From contig NC_043753.1 of the NCBI RefSeq assembly GCF_902148845.1, positions 10,420,843-10,484,842 of the forward strand: a stretch of 64,000 nucleotides of DNA, given 5' to 3'. Below the pieces are notes generated by a model. That model saw only the letters and a list, made by a program, of their open reading frames with translations. It was not told the DNA's origin and searched no databases. The DNA comes from Salarias fasciatus (Eukaryota > Chordata > Actinopteri > Blenniiformes > Blenniidae). Position 1 is the stretch's first letter. Each line of letters starts with the position of its first letter. Both the position numbers and the translations under genes were made by a program. Of the stretch, positions 11,001-23,104 are shown one piece after another.

Positions 11001-14000
11001 CTGGGAAAGCAGTTAGTCTTTTGACCAAACTCTTTTGTGCGTGTTTTTTTCCTCAATCATTCCAGATTTGAGGAACCAGACGCACGTTGAAATCCCCTGC
11101 AGCACCTCTGATGTGTCTTTGGGAGACTTCAGCTTCATCTGGAGCTTCAATCACAGTCGGATCATTGTGAACCGGAGTCTCAGCAACGTCCCCCAAGTCT
11201 CAGATGAATGGAAGCAACGTGTGAACGTATCAGAGTCAGGACACCTCTTCCTACAAGACCTCACGCCAGATCAGGGGGGGATATACACCTGTGAGATCAA
11301 TCAGGCTGGAAATGGACTGAAAACTGAAAATGAGATATGGATCGCTCTGCGTGTTGTGAAAGACAGTCCAGGTGAGAGAAATTTGATGAGAGTTTCGCAA
11401 TTAACCGACTTGATGCTCAGAAAAAAGTATTTAAACCATTTATTCAGCTATTTGCCAGAGCAACTCAATCAATCAATCAATCAATCAATTTATTTTTGTA
11501 TAGCCCAGTATCACAACAACAGTTGCCTCAGAGGGCTTCAAGATGTTACATTTGTCGGTAAAAGTAAAAACAGTGAATAAGCATAATGGTAATATGTCAA
11601 TATTTACAGTAACGAGACAGAACGAAGCAACCACCGCCTTCGACCCTCACATCCGGCAAGAAAAAACTCCAAAAACCCAGTGGGAAAAGAAGAAATCTTG
11701 GGGAGAACCACAGTATGGAGGGATCCCTCTCCCAGGGACGGACAGCTTTGGCAACAGCTAGCATGAGACAATAAGAAGTAAAGCCTAGGACTATGTTGAG
11801 GACAGTTCGTTGGACGGTCCAGCACAAGAACCACGGATCCCAGCAGTAGAACCGAAGCCAGTCCACGGGCAGGACCGACAGGGGTGTCCTCCCGGTCCGG
11901 ACGGAGCTTGTTCATAGGCCTTCGTAATAGTGGAGTCAGCAACTGAAACTGGAGAAGACTCCCCCTCGAAGGGGGGGACAGCAGGTGAAAAGCAATGAAC
12001 GGACTAAAGGGAATAACATTCAGACATTAGAGGACAGGGCTCAGTGCACCGTACTTCCCACAGCATTCTAGCTCCTGGGGCAGCTTTGTGGATACTTAAC
12101 TGTTTAAACTAGTATTTAGTTAGTATAGTTTAGTTTAGTTTAATTTAGTTTGGTTTAGTTTAATTTTGTTTAGTGTAATTTGGTTTGGTTTAGTTTAATT
12201 TAATTTAGTTTAGTTTAGTTTAGTTTAGTTTGGTTTAGTTTGGTTTAGTTTGGTTTACTGTAGTTTGGTTTGGTTTACTTTAGTTTGGTTTGTTTTAGTT
12301 TAGTTTAGTTTAGTTTAGTTTAGTTTACTGTAGTTTGGTTTGGTTTGTTTTAGTTTAGTTTAGTTTAGTTTAGTTTGGTTTACTTTAGTTTGGTTTGGTT
12401 TGTTTTAGTTTAGTTTAGTTTAGTTTAGTTTGGTTTACTGTAGTTTGGTTTGTTTTAGTTTGGTTTAGTTTAGTTTAGTTTAGTTTGGTTTAGAGTCCCT
12501 AGCTGACCTGATCATAGGCTGCATCGAAGAGAAACGTCTTGAGCCTAACCTTAAATGTGGAGACTGTGTCTGCCTCTTTGACACCACTTGGAAGCTGGTT
12601 CCATAAAAATGGTGCCTGATAGCTAAAGGCTCTTCCACCTAGTGTCCATTTAGAGACTCTAGGAGTCACCAGTAACCCTGCATTTTGAGAGCGAAGTGCT
12701 CTGATTGGTTGATAAGGCGTTAAAGCATCTTGGAGATAGGTTGGAGCCATCCCATTTAGGATTTTGTAAGTGAGGAGAAGGATTTTAAATCTAACTCTAA
12801 ACTCGACTGGAAGCCAGTGAAGAGATTTTAGAACGGGAGTAATGTGTTCACGTCTTCTAGTTCCAGTTAATAATCTGGCGGCTGCATTTTGAACCAACTG
12901 AAAGTTTTTTAATACACTTTTTTAATACACTCGCATTTAATCCCACTAGTAGTAACATATGCAAAATTCAAAACATCAGATTTTCACTTTGCGGTTCTTG
13001 GGATTGAATAATAATTGAATATTTAACCAACAACAACAAAACATTTCCCTCCCAGTTTTACTAATTAAAGACACATTACAATGAAATTAGAGAAAACACA
13101 ATTTTTGTTAGAGTCTCTGTAAATGTATTAATGATGAGTGTGACATATACAATGCCACATTGATCACTAATGGCCACTTCTCTCTTCTTCTCTTTTCTGT
13201 TTTTCAGGGAGTGTTGGACTCATCGTTGTAGTAGCGTTGTTGTTGGTGTTGTTGGTGTTGTCTGTATTGATCGGCTTGATATTCTTCAGAGAAAGAAGAA
13301 GATCAAGGACCTCAGAGTAAGTACATCTTCTGTATTGAATAAAACTACTGCTGCATTTTAATTACCTCAATGGTTTATGGTGGGATTGAATCAGCATAAC
13401 ATCAGATTTCCCCATTTTTTCCAGACATAGCAGAGTTGAATAAATTCATTGAATTTATAGACAGTGACTGAGGTTTGGCCCTTCCTACAGCATCGCATAA
13501 TTCTCTCCATTCATGTACAGTCTAAAACGTGTAACTCTCAAAACAAGCACATATTGGTTTACAAATCAGTGAATTTTGTTTTTCTCACCTTTTTCACAGC
13601 CTGGAGAAGACAGACCAACATTGTTTGAAAACATTGACAGCTTTGTTTTAGTTGGGCTGAGTTATTTAGCTTGTTACTATTAATTTTTATATATTATACA
13701 TTATCTAGCCATCTTAGCTGACAACAGGACAGCACTTGAGGTAAACGTCCCTAAAAGTCACTTTTATGTCTTTGAATAAAAGCAGAGATGCAGACCATTT
13801 TCCAGTTATCAGTGTCATGTCGGACGTTTAACTGAAACATGAGATGAATTTTAAAAAGAGAAAATCTAATCTGGATGTTTGCTGAAGTTACATCAGTTAG
13901 TGGGAGGAGGATGCTCTGTATTCTGAATCCTAGCTGATCTGGAAATTTATACTTGAGGTCAGATTTGCTTGACAAGTTTTCATTAAAAACAGCACTTTTT

Positions 14001-14521
14001 TGCTGATGCTAAAGCTCAGAGTAGAGAGAACAGGAGGCTGACACTGTTTTAAAAACGAATGAAACATGTTGACACCATTTAAACTTGAGTCATTTTTACC
14101 AAGCAATTATTTTATTGTAGTAATCAGTTACTTCCATTTACCTGACAAAAGTAGCAGGTTCATACAAACATTTTACTTCTCATCAGTGACTTTTACAGTG
14201 AAGAAATATATTTTAGTTTCCTGTTTTATTTCAGATTTACACTTTAAAGAGATCTAAATATCAGTCTAAAAGAAGAGTCACATCTATCAACACAGCTGTA
14301 CTGTTGTTTCATGATGAAGCTCCACAAAAACAGAGGATCACACTTTATTAATCAACTTGTGGAAACTCCTTTTTTCTCACAGGGCCAGCCACGAAATGTC
14401 CAGAAGGTAAGTTTCTCACTCAGTTCCACACAGCCGTGACATTCAAACCCGTGACCTCCCGATCTCAAGTCTGCTTCTCTTCCTCTCTAGGTCACAACAG
14501 CCTGAAAACGCAGTGATTTGA
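8073..14521 (+). CDS. HHLA2-like B7-family protein, gene 2 (V-C-V-TM)
   Basis: Seven coding exons: 8073-8133 (leader MTAAKRTALLLTLLWITARG), 10105-10413 (IgV1), 10675-10950 (IgC), 11066-11371 (IgV2), 13208-13316 (TM), 14383-14406 and 14491-14521 (tail, ending PENAVI). They total 1116 nt (371 aa), and every phase matches. IgV1 has SCILPC, VHSYYDGQEQLAEQNLRFKS and GEYLCYTS, a close match to the HHLA2 V set. IgC has IICSSEGIYPDPGLTW. IgV2 has VEIPC, FSFIWSFNHSRIIVNRS and GGIYTCE. V-C-V is the HHLA2 domain order. The TM (GLIVVVALLLVLLVLSVLIGLIFF) is followed by an Arg-rich stop-transfer segment. In mammals HHLA2 binds TMIGD2 (activating) and KIR3DL3 (inhibitory); the fish partners are unknown. Intron 1 holds a hAT element and intron 4 a LINE. 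An AATAAA lies at 14755. Confidence 0.85.
8211..9061. mobile_element. hAT-type DNA transposon with 8-bp target duplication
   Basis: The element spans 8219-9053. It is bounded by near-inverted ends TAGGCCTGCACAATAT and ATATCGTGCAGCCCTA, and flanked by a perfect 8-bp duplication CTTTCTAC (8211-8218 and 9054-9061). That length is diagnostic of hAT transposition. The interior holds decayed ZBED-type hAT transposase sequence (for example the frame reading MIRMLDKRYETP near 8865) and a G-run near 8425. No intact transposase remains. It lies in intron 1 of gene 2. Genes 3 and 4 have uninterrupted sequence at the equivalent place, so the insertion followed the gene duplication. Confidence 0.9.
9260..9560. 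repeat. G-rich intronic block, also in genes 3 and 4
   Basis: A strongly G-skewed + strand with many runs of three to five G (such as GGTGTGGGGTGGGGTGAGG and GGGAGGGTGGAGGGAGGGG-like strings) lies in intron 1 of gene 2. It recurs in intron 1 of gene 3 (about 18690-18870) and in the partial copy in gene 4 (about 25960-26130). The runs could form G-quadruplexes in the non-template strand. It belongs to the duplicated block and is not a separate gene. The ORFs read across it on the minus strand are composition artefacts. Confidence 0.6.
11468..12929 (-). mobile_element. 5'-truncated LINE (L2/CR1-like) with RT C-terminus
   Basis: It reads on the minus strand. An open stretch at 12897-12499 encodes the C-terminal part of a fish non-LTR reverse transcriptase (VQNAAARLLTGTRRREHITP, then LKSLHWLPVEFRVRFKILLL and FLWNQLPSGVKEADTVSTFK). 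This is followed by a TTTAG-rich simple repeat (about 12110-12495), a GC-rich 3' region and a (GATT)n tail ending at 11468. The matching place in gene 3 (20612) reads straight from GAGCAACTC into CATTTAATCCC with no insert, which marks both ends. It lies in intron 4 of gene 2. The family is inferred from RT motifs and the tandem-repeat tail. Confidence 0.8.
12110..12495. repeat. TTTAG/TTTGG pentanucleotide simple repeat
   Basis: About 375 bp are built almost wholly from TTTAG and TTTGG units (read as AGTTT/GGTTT on +). They lie between the 3' region and the RT fragment of the LINE in gene 2 and are absent from gene 3 together with it. This is most likely repeat expansion within the LINE copy. 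Confidence 0.85.
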
Positions 14522-17500
14522 CTGATCCAGTGAAACAACGGACATTCAACATGGTGAACTGGGATATTACTGTAACGTACAAAAAAAGAAGCTGCGGCTA
14601 TGTGACACCATGAAACCTTGCATTTTTATGACTCTTTGCATTTCTTGTTCCGTCTCCGGGTTACAGTGTTCTCTGTGGGACACCACAGGATGATCTCATT
14701 CAAACAGCAGAGACAGGCAGCTTCAGGGTGCAGCTGTGTTTGTGTCATGGTGCTAATAAAATGCCACACAAGAAGCCATGAAAATGACATTTCTTCAGCC
14801 TGTCTCTCGTAAACATACCACACAAAGTTTACTAAATTCACCTATTTTATATTAATTTAGAATTATGGGTTGCTATCTTTTACTCGTTGTAACTCAACCA
14901 TCAACCAGTCTTCATTTCTTTATTGTTGTTATATTTAATGTGTGTACAAACCAGAAGAAGGTATTTCAATGTAAATCGTAAGACAATCAAACAACAAACT
15001 GAATTACTAAGAACAGACAGAAGCAGTATTTGAAATTGGAAATCAAAACGCAGCATTTTCACTGAGTCATCCATGTGAATTTCAAACTTATTTTTGAAAA
15101 TGAACAATGCTCCTTCATCTTTCAAATTTCTTGAACAAACATCTTTTATTCCTCCTTATATTTTGTTGCATACAATCAACAGTGAAACTGGATTTGTTTG
15201 AAACTTGACTGTTTTTGCTTGAATATGTTTACATCAACAAGTTTAACTGAGGAAGTTACAGGCATTTAAAAGGTTCTATTAGTACATTTATTTATTCACC
15301 CAAATTATCTGTAATTCTTAACCTAAATCCAACAGAATATAAACCATTTTCTGACCATTTATAGTCTGAACAGCAGGATCAGATTTATCGTCAGTATAAA
15401 CTGTCGAAAATATCTGACTCTGCTAAATACACCCAAACATGATATTTAAGTTATGTCCTCGAAAGACATTGAGGATTGACTTCCTTGTTTGTTTTTTCAT
15501 TAATAAAATGCAAGACGAGTTACATGAAGTCACTATTTACAATGTTTTATTTATAAAATGGTAAATTAATGTTTATAACAAAGATTTTACAATTTTTTGA
15601 TTAGACGTTGAAAAAGTGTGTATTTATGTGAGGAAACCATCTAATGAGCACAAAGGAATTGGATTTACTTAACGAACACGTTGGTTTTTGAATGTTTTGT
15701 GTCTTTCTTTCCTTTTCTTGAGCAGTGATCTGCCTGCAGCCTTGATATTTTTTTTTAACTGAAAATGGACGTATTGGACAGATGACGTGCACGTCACCTG
15801 CAGGTGGACAAATTTACAAACAGCCAAGTCAGAAAAGGAGCTCATGCATGCACATATATTTATTACCAATCTTTATCTACGTGTAGCCCAGTCTAAAATT
15901 CATATTGTAGACTATCCCCATAAAACTAATGGCTCAGTGAATTAAAATGTATTTCATGAATGTGTGAACAGAGGAAAAGTGTTATAAAAATCAGAATAAA
16001 TAATTTGGTTAATTCATGTAAATTCAATTGTTAAGATGTTTTGAGTCACCAAAAGGTTTTGTCTTAATATGATAAGAGTTTATTTTAAAACAAGTTTATT
16101 TGAAAAGTTTCTGTTTTGTTAACTACCAAACTTGTTATGTCAATCTTTTGATTTCTATTCTTTCATTGGATGAAGCACCTGTAGTAGCCAATTGGAAGTG
16201 AGGGCTGTAGTCTGACGTGCGTGTGTGAGCGTTCAGCACCGCAGCTCCCTGCAGGAGGGAAGCAGACGCTAACCAGGAAGTCTGATGTTAAAAATAGTCA
16301 TTAAAACGGGTGGATGCCGAGTCTCCTGGGTCGTTTTGGACTGTTTTACCTGGATATCATGTGAGTATCCATGTGTTAATGTGTGCAGACGGAATGTTTT
16401 GTGCAGAAATGTGAAATGCTAATCGCGATTAGCGACGTAGCATGCTAATGCTAAGCTAGGTCTCGTGGTTCATTTCATATGCAAAGTGTGGAGATGTAAC
16501 TGAGATTTTAGCACTAAAGAGAGACTCTCAAATGTACAGTGGACCAAGGATGCTCTCTTTGGACCCTGCTGTGGATGAGAAGTCGCCTCTGGTCATCTGG
16601 ATTGTCTTCAGTGCTGCTGAAGTTGGTGTCTAGCTGGTCGCCACTACTTGCCAGTTGAGCTACGTATTTGTGAGTACTACTTCTGAACAGGTGCACGTGC
16701 AATTTTATTTTCTAGCTTGCGTAGCAAGTGAAGAGGCCATTTTTATGTTTGTAAGGCCACAACGCACCCAAGCAACATCAGGCCTGCAACGATCATAGAA
16801 GGTACTGAGAAATTCCAAGGAAATTGAACTGAGGACAACAAAACTGAGAAAAGGGATTCTTACAATTGAATGTAACTGTGAAAAGAAACATTTTTGGTTT
16901 TGGATATATGTTTTTGTAAATAGTTCATCTAACTAAAATCTGTTTTGCTTTCAGTTACACCGTATTGTGTCTTATTGTGTTTTATGGTGGGAAAGAGACA
17001 GGTTTAAATGGAAAAGCTTAATTACTGAATTTATATTTTTCTTAGTGGGATTAAAAAGTACAATAATCAATTTTCCTGCTAAGTGGAGGCACCGTCAACA
17101 AAACTTAATATTATTTAAGAGTCTAGGATCCATTTATTTTGTATCTCCTGTTTACCCAGATTTATTTTAGAAAGTAACAGTACCCAGGGCCCCACTCATA
17201 GTACTACCACCGGGTTAACAACGGGGTTAACTCCTGAGCTACATGGGATGGGTGTTACATACGTAAATTCCATCGATGTATCCATTAGATATGACTTGAA
17301 AGTGTATAATAATGAAGTGCATTATATTCATGTTAGACTGCTGTCACTTTGAATTTGTGAACAGGCTCATCTTAGAGGCTTTCACAGGTCAGAAAATGAA
17401 GAAAAACTCGTTTAATGTTGTTCTAATACTGTTCACTGTCATGTACATTCTATTATTGACATTTTTATTGTGTTATTTTCAATAAAACATGTTTATTTTT

Positions 17501-18263
17501 ACATATAAAAGTTGTCCTGTTTGCATTCCATGATGGAAAAAAAAACTTTAACATTTTTATACCAACTGTCAACATGTATGTGATGGAGAGAAAGAGGCTG
17601 AAGGGCTGGACAAATTAACAGATTGAACGACCAAACAGCGGATTTATTAACTGAGAAATGAGAAAGGCAACAAATGAACGATCAAGCATGATAACAATTT
17701 CACAATGACTTGCTTGTAGTAAAATGACCCAACCATTTCTTCTCCTTCTGTCATCTCCACCTTACAAACTTTCTTGTCTGCTATATTCATTTATTCTTCC
17801 TCATTGTCGATCACTAGATGTGTGCCAACAGTAAAGGTTCTCTGATTCTTCCAGGTTAATATCCATGAAGTCCAGGTACCTTCCTCCTCAAAACTACAGG
17901 TAGAATTGAGGATTCACCTGCTTCTTATGCTGTTTCACACTGTTTTACACTGTGTGAAAAGGGTATCAGTTATTAATTGATGATTGAATGAATGAGAGCC
18001 TACTGATTGACTGAATCAACAAATGATTGATTGATTGATCGATTGATTGAGGACTGAACAAATGACCAAACAATGAAATGACTGAATGACAAGCAAAGGA
18101 ACTTAATGAAAATGCTTGGTGCATGTTTGTAAATAAGTGTCTCAGTTCCACCCTTCAAATATTTCTCCACTGAGTTATTCATGGCTGCAGCTCTGCTCAT
18201 CATACCTGGGATGTTTTATGCACAGTAGGCACAAACATCACACACAGCAGATTCGACCTGACC
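14522..18263. other. Intergenic between Ig genes 2 and 3
   Basis: About 14911-15060 is the counterpart of the TM/tail exon of gene 3 and still reads open for about 40 codons (starting FISLLLLYLM, ending RTDRSSI). The duplicated block continues to about 15885 (AGGAGCTCATGCATGCACAT matches 21776) and restarts at about 17266. The non-duplicated stretch 15.9-17.26 kb includes a GC-richer patch (16200-16480) with no clear ORF, splice pair or transposon ends. I see no gene there. Confidence 0.5.
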
Positions 18264-21200
18264 ATGGCTGCGATCGAACACACAGTGCTGCTCCTGGCTT
18301 TACTGTGGACTACTGCCAGAGGAGGTGAGTGAGAGGTTTATATAACTCGTCTTTAAAGTAGAAAAAAAATCTTTTTTGAAATGGTTGAGGTGCTGTCATG
18401 GTTTCTCTCCACCATTAAAGAACAACAACAACCAGGAAGTAAATCGTTTGAGCTCTTTTCGGACTTCTCCATCGCAGTACATGAAAATATGTGATTTCTG
18501 TTTCCATAAATACAGGCACTGTTTTATACATGACACAGAGCAAAGCAGGAAGTCGAGGTCATGTAATATTGTACACCTTAGGTACAAAGCAGAGCCAAAA
18601 AAATAAAACAAAAAAATTGAAGGTCATGTGTGAACGCCTTGCCCAGTCGGTTTTGTCTGCAAAACCTGTTTCCAAAGAGTTCTTTCTACACCCCTGTTTC
18701 CCGGTCCCTCCTGGTTTTGGAGGGGTGGGGGTCGGTTGTCCAGACTGACTGTGGGTTGGAGGAGTACTGGCTCTCGGAGGCGTATGGGCGGGAGGGTAGG
18801 CAGGATGCTGTAAGGAGGGAGAGTGGAGGTTTGCCATGGGGAGGGTGGAGGGAGGGGGCGCTAACCCAGGCTGGGCAGCCAGTTCTCCTGGGTGATAAAA
18901 CAAGGCCAACTAGTTGCTAACGACACTACTGAGCTGCTAACAAGTCTAACTGGCTGCTAACTTCCAGCCGGTTCTCCAGCTCTTCTTCTCTTATTCCACT
19001 CAGCTCTCAGCATATGTTGACCTTAAAGTAGTTTTGATGAAGAGCTGCAGAGCTGCTGTCTCTCTCAAACCTGCACAATCAGATTTTCTCAACAGTCACT
19101 TAAATAAAATACTGGACCAGGAGCTCATGTCATGGACATTCATAAACATGGTATTTGCAAACAGTAATTGAATGGATTCAGCTGGGATTTTCCTTAAACT
19201 GACCTATGTTGGCACTTGACTTCCAGATAATGAGAAAACCTGCATTTTCAACAACAGCTGCATCTTACCATGCCATGAGGTGAACAACGCTGAAGTAATT
19301 CACTGGAAACAGGGGGAGAAAACTGTCCACTCCTACTACGATGGACAAGACCAGCTGGCAGAACAGAACCTACGTTTCAAAAGCAGGACGTCCCTGGTTG
19401 AGGATCAACGCACCAAAAGAAGAACTTCGCTCCAGCTGATGAGGGTGCAGATTCAGGACAAGGGTGAATACCTGTGTTACACTAGTAATGTCAACAGTGG
19501 ACCCAGCAAGTCCTTCATGAATCTCCAGGTAATAGGTAAGAGAAATACTCGAAGATGTCATACTGACAACAGCACTGGAATAATAAACAATAATCCAACT
19601 TGTGAACAGCATGAAACATCATGACGTTGTAATCGATGCTTCACTGCTGATGTTGGCTTTTGTTTCAATAAATAATTTGAGATCGGGCTTTTGGAAATGG
19701 AGCTGAACTGTCTCTTTTTACATATATTTATAATAAGATCGTTCCCAAACCATCTGAACATATGCTGACTACCTAACTCAACTTTTTTTTCAGCACCAGT
19801 GGTCGATGTCAAAATGAGGAAGGAAGAAAACAGGATCATCTGCAGCTCTGAGGGGATTTATCCTGAGCCTGGACTCACCTGGTCCACTGATCCTCCGTCA
19901 AACCTCACCCTCCAGGGTAACGCCATTGTGGCGAACACCACAGAAACTGAAGATCGGCGTTACAACATCCGCAGCTTTATGACGCTTTCAGACAGCTATG
20001 AAGATCGGAGCTACAGCTGTAACATCAGCACTCGCAGTAACTGGAGTAAAGTCACTCTGAAGCAGCTGCGTAAGAACAATGAAACAAACTGAACAGATTT
20101 GTGTCTTGACTCGGTATCTCTGGGAAAGCAGTTAGTCTTTTGACCAAACTCTTTTGTGTGTGTTTTTTTCCTCAATCATTCAGATTTGAGGAATCAGACA
20201 CACGTTGAAATCCCCTGCAGCACCTCCGATGTGTCTTTGGGAGACTTCAGCTTCATCTGGAGCTTCAATCACAGTCGGATCATTGTGAACCGGAGTCTCA
20301 GCAACGTCTCCCAAGTCTCAGATGAATGGAAGCAACGTGTGAACGTATCGGAGTCAGGACACCTCTTCCTACAAGACCTCACGCCAGATCAGGGGGGGAT
20401 ATACACCTGTGAGATCAATCAGGCTGGAAATGGACTGAAAACTGAAAATGAGATATGGATCGCTCCAAGTGTCCTGTACGAACCTTCGAAAGAGACTCAC
20501 AGTGAGAGAAATTTGATGAGACTTTAACAATTAACCAACTTGATGTGTTCTTACCGTGCCCAGAAAAAAAAGTATCCAAACCCCTTTATTCAGCTATTTG
20601 CCAGAGCAACTCTCATTTAATCCCACTAGTAGTAACATATGCTGGACTTTAAAATTCAAAATATCAGATTTTCACTTTGCGGTTCTTGGGATTGAATAAT
20701 GATTGAATAATTAACCAACAACAATCAAACATTTCCCTCCCAGTTTTACTATTTAAAGACACATTACAATGAAATTAGCGAAAAAAAAAAAAGTTTTGTT
20801 CACGTCTCTGTGAATGTATTAATGTGGCATATACAATGCCACATTGATCATTAATGGCCACTTCTGTGTTCTTCTCTTTTTTGTTTTTCAGGGAGAGTTG
20901 GACTCATCGTTGCAGTAGCGTTGTTCATTTCTTCATTGCTATTATATTTAATCCGTGTACGAACCAGAAGAAGGTATTTAAATGTAAATCGTAAGACAAT
21001 CAAACAACAAACTGAATTACTAAGAACAGACAGCGGCAGTATTTAAATTGGAAACCAAAAGGCAGTATTTTCACTGATTCATCGATATGAATTTCAAACT
21101 GTTTTTTGAAAATGAACAACACTCCTTCATCTTTCAAATTTCTTGAACAAACATCTTATACTCCTCATACAATCGATAATAAAACTTGATTTATTTTGAC

Positions 21201-21818
21201 TGTTTTTGCGAGAATTTGTTCAGTTTGCTTGCTCGGATGAGGAAGTTACAGGCATTTATAAGGTTCTGTTAGTGTCTTTAATAAAGACTCTTTATCTTTT
21301 CACTCAAATTATTTGTAATTCTTTACCCAACTCCAGCAGAATATTGTGTCCATTTACAGTTTAGATCAGTACAAACTTTCAAAAACAGATGACTCTGCAA
21401 AATACACTCAAGCATTAAGTTATATCCTCAAAAGACATTGAGGATTAACTTCCTTGTTTGTTTTTGCATTATTAAAATGCAAGAGGAGTTACATAGTCAT
21501 TATTTAAAATTTTTCATTACGAAAATAGTAAATTAATTTGTATAACAATTTTTCTTTTACTTTGGAAAAGTTGTCTTTTTTAACTAATGTAAGGAAACCA
21601 TATATTGAGCACAAATGAATTGGATTTATTTAATAAATATGTTCTTGTTGAATGGCCTGTGTCTTGATATTTTGCAGCCTTGATATTTTTTAAACTGGAA
21701 ATGGATGTATTGGACAGATGACGTGCACATCACTTGCACCGGTTGACGAATTTACAAATAGCCAAGTGAGAAAAGGAGCTCATGCATACACATATATTTA
21801 TTACCAATCTTTATCTAT
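17266..21818. repeat. Tandem segmental duplication, copy B (gene 3)
   Basis: This is the partner of 6852-15885. It lacks the hAT and the LINE found in copy A and carries a deletion fusing the start of the TM exon to former 3' flank. A third, partial copy (5' flank, leader and start of intron 1 only) lies at about 25161-26290 inside gene 4. Confidence 0.85.
18264..21046 (+). CDS. HHLA2-like B7-family protein, gene 3 (V-C-V-TM, altered tail)
   Basis: Five coding exons: 18264-18324 (leader MAAIEHTVLLLALLWTTARG), 19227-19535 (IgV1), 19794-20069 (IgC), 20184-20501 (IgV2) and 20892-21046 (TM plus tail). They total 1119 nt (372 aa) with matching phases. The three Ig exons are nearly identical to gene 2 (for example E to K before GEYLCYT, and P to S in SNVSQVSDEW). 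IgV2 ends differently: its donor is further 3', giving APSVLYEPSKETH. The TM exon starts like that of gene 2 (VGLIVAVALF) but then switches to sequence matching 14911 onward in the 3' flank of gene 2, giving ISSLLLYLI and the basic tail RTRRRYLNVNRKTIK, ending DSGSI. The protein therefore has a different cytoplasmic end from its sister. AATAAA lies at 21280. Confidence 0.85.
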
Positions 21819-21877
21819 GGTCGGAACTTCACGGGGTATTTGTTGGATCAAATTTTCAACAACTGAACAATGTACAT
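21047..21877. other. 3' UTR and flank of gene 3
   Basis: It holds the 3' UTR with AATAAA at 21280-21285, then duplicated 3' flank to about 21818. No further gene is seen. It ends at the target duplication of the nested transposon. Confidence 0.6.
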
Positions 21878-22387
21878 ATTTATATCAGTGGCAGACCGTG
21901 CATTTCACACTAAGGCCTTCAGAACAGATCCGCCTGAACCAATCCACCTCTCAATAACTATTTTATGTCTATAAAAAACGTATTATACAGATATGCATAT
22001 AAAGAGTTGTTGCACAGCAGATAGATACTTGTACAGCCAAAATAAATGCCTTTGCTGAAGTGCACAAGTCTCCTACCACATCTGTATACATACAATAAGC
22101 ATCAACAACTTTGTAAAACAGCAATATTGCTGAGGAAAAGAGGAACATTTTACTCAACAAAATCCTGATTATTTGTCAACAAAATCCATCCTCCTTTCCT
22201 TCCTCAAAAAGAGTTCAATTGCTCTGTCATATAGATTATTCAAGCTTGCCCTGTGGTATTTCTGGCATAAGTCTTCTCCTTCTCCTTCTTAATAGTTGCG
22301 GGTGGCGACCAACAACTGAGGTGCATACCGCCCCCTACTGTATCTCTTGGTGAATGTAGATCAGAAGGCCTGGATCCGCTGTTGTTC

Positions 22388-22883
22388 GGGTGCTTTCACA
22401 CCTACTAGTCTGCTAGAGTGGTTTGGTTCGGACATAAATTATTCATAAATGTTGCAGCTGTCAACTAGTTCGGTTCGCATTCACACCACTTGTTTTTGCA
22501 GATGAACTATCCATTACGACCCTCCTGCCCCTTGGTGGCGCTGTTCACATAATAGTGTGTTTTGGGTGGCGGAAGTGAACCCTGATTGGCCAACATGTGT
22601 GACGTGATGCGCCGCGCTGCTTGCTACGGAAGCCTCCGCCGACCAAAAAGCCTTCTCCACAACAGAGCGGACAGGACCGAGGCTGGTCAACGTTCACACC
22701 AGCAGCGGACCGCGCCGAGACCGCACCGAGACCGCCTCCTCCAGGAGGTCTCGGTGCGGTTCTTTGTCCCGGACCAAAACTAACTGGTCTGCTTTCACAC
22801 CAGCACAAACGAACCGAACCTGCAGGAGTTGGGGACGCTAGTCCGCTTCAAGCGGACCAAATGCTGTAGGTGTGAAAGCACCC
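22388..22883. mobile_element. MITE with 18-bp inverted ends (GGGTGCTTTCACACCTAC)
   Basis: The terminal repeats GGGTGCTTTCACACCTAC (22388) and GTAGGTGTGAAAGCACCC (ending 22883) are perfect reverse complements. The interior is GC-rich with internal repeats of TTCACACC/GGACCGAG-type strings and has no coding capacity. I could not identify a convincing target duplication, so the superfamily is left open. It is nested in the hAT element that spans 21886-24238. Confidence 0.8.
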
Positions 22884-23104
22884 TTAGTGTACGCTAGCTA
22901 GAAGGCGCTGAGTCGCCAACTCGAAATCTCATTGGTTGAAGCAACTGTCTGTTTGTCACTTCTCTTGACTTTACTCCGCCTTCAGGAATGGACAGTGAAG
23001 GCCTCAGGCAGATTTCTTTGACCCTAGCAACAGATGATGCCTGAAATCTGATTGGTTAAATGATTTAATGTGAAAAAAAAAAAACATGTCTGGAAGCAGC
23101 GCAA

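Larger units (their letters stand above)
6852..15885. repeat. Tandem segmental duplication, copy A (gene 2)
   Basis: This segment aligns with 17266-21818 in the same orientation from CATCCATGTATCCATTAG to the CACATATATTTATTACCAATC region. Copy A is about 9.0 kb and copy B about 4.6 kb. The difference is largely the hAT (835 bp), the LINE (about 1.46 kb) and about 1.67 kb absent from the 3' end of gene 3. Exons of the two copies differ by only a few residues, so the duplication is recent compared with genes 1 and 4. Confidence 0.85.

Noticed and set aside
16133-17258. Possible LTR between genes 2 and 3 (TGTTATG ... TGTTACA)
   Set aside because: The ends are not inverted repeats, no target duplication is visible, and no primer-binding or polypurine features were found.
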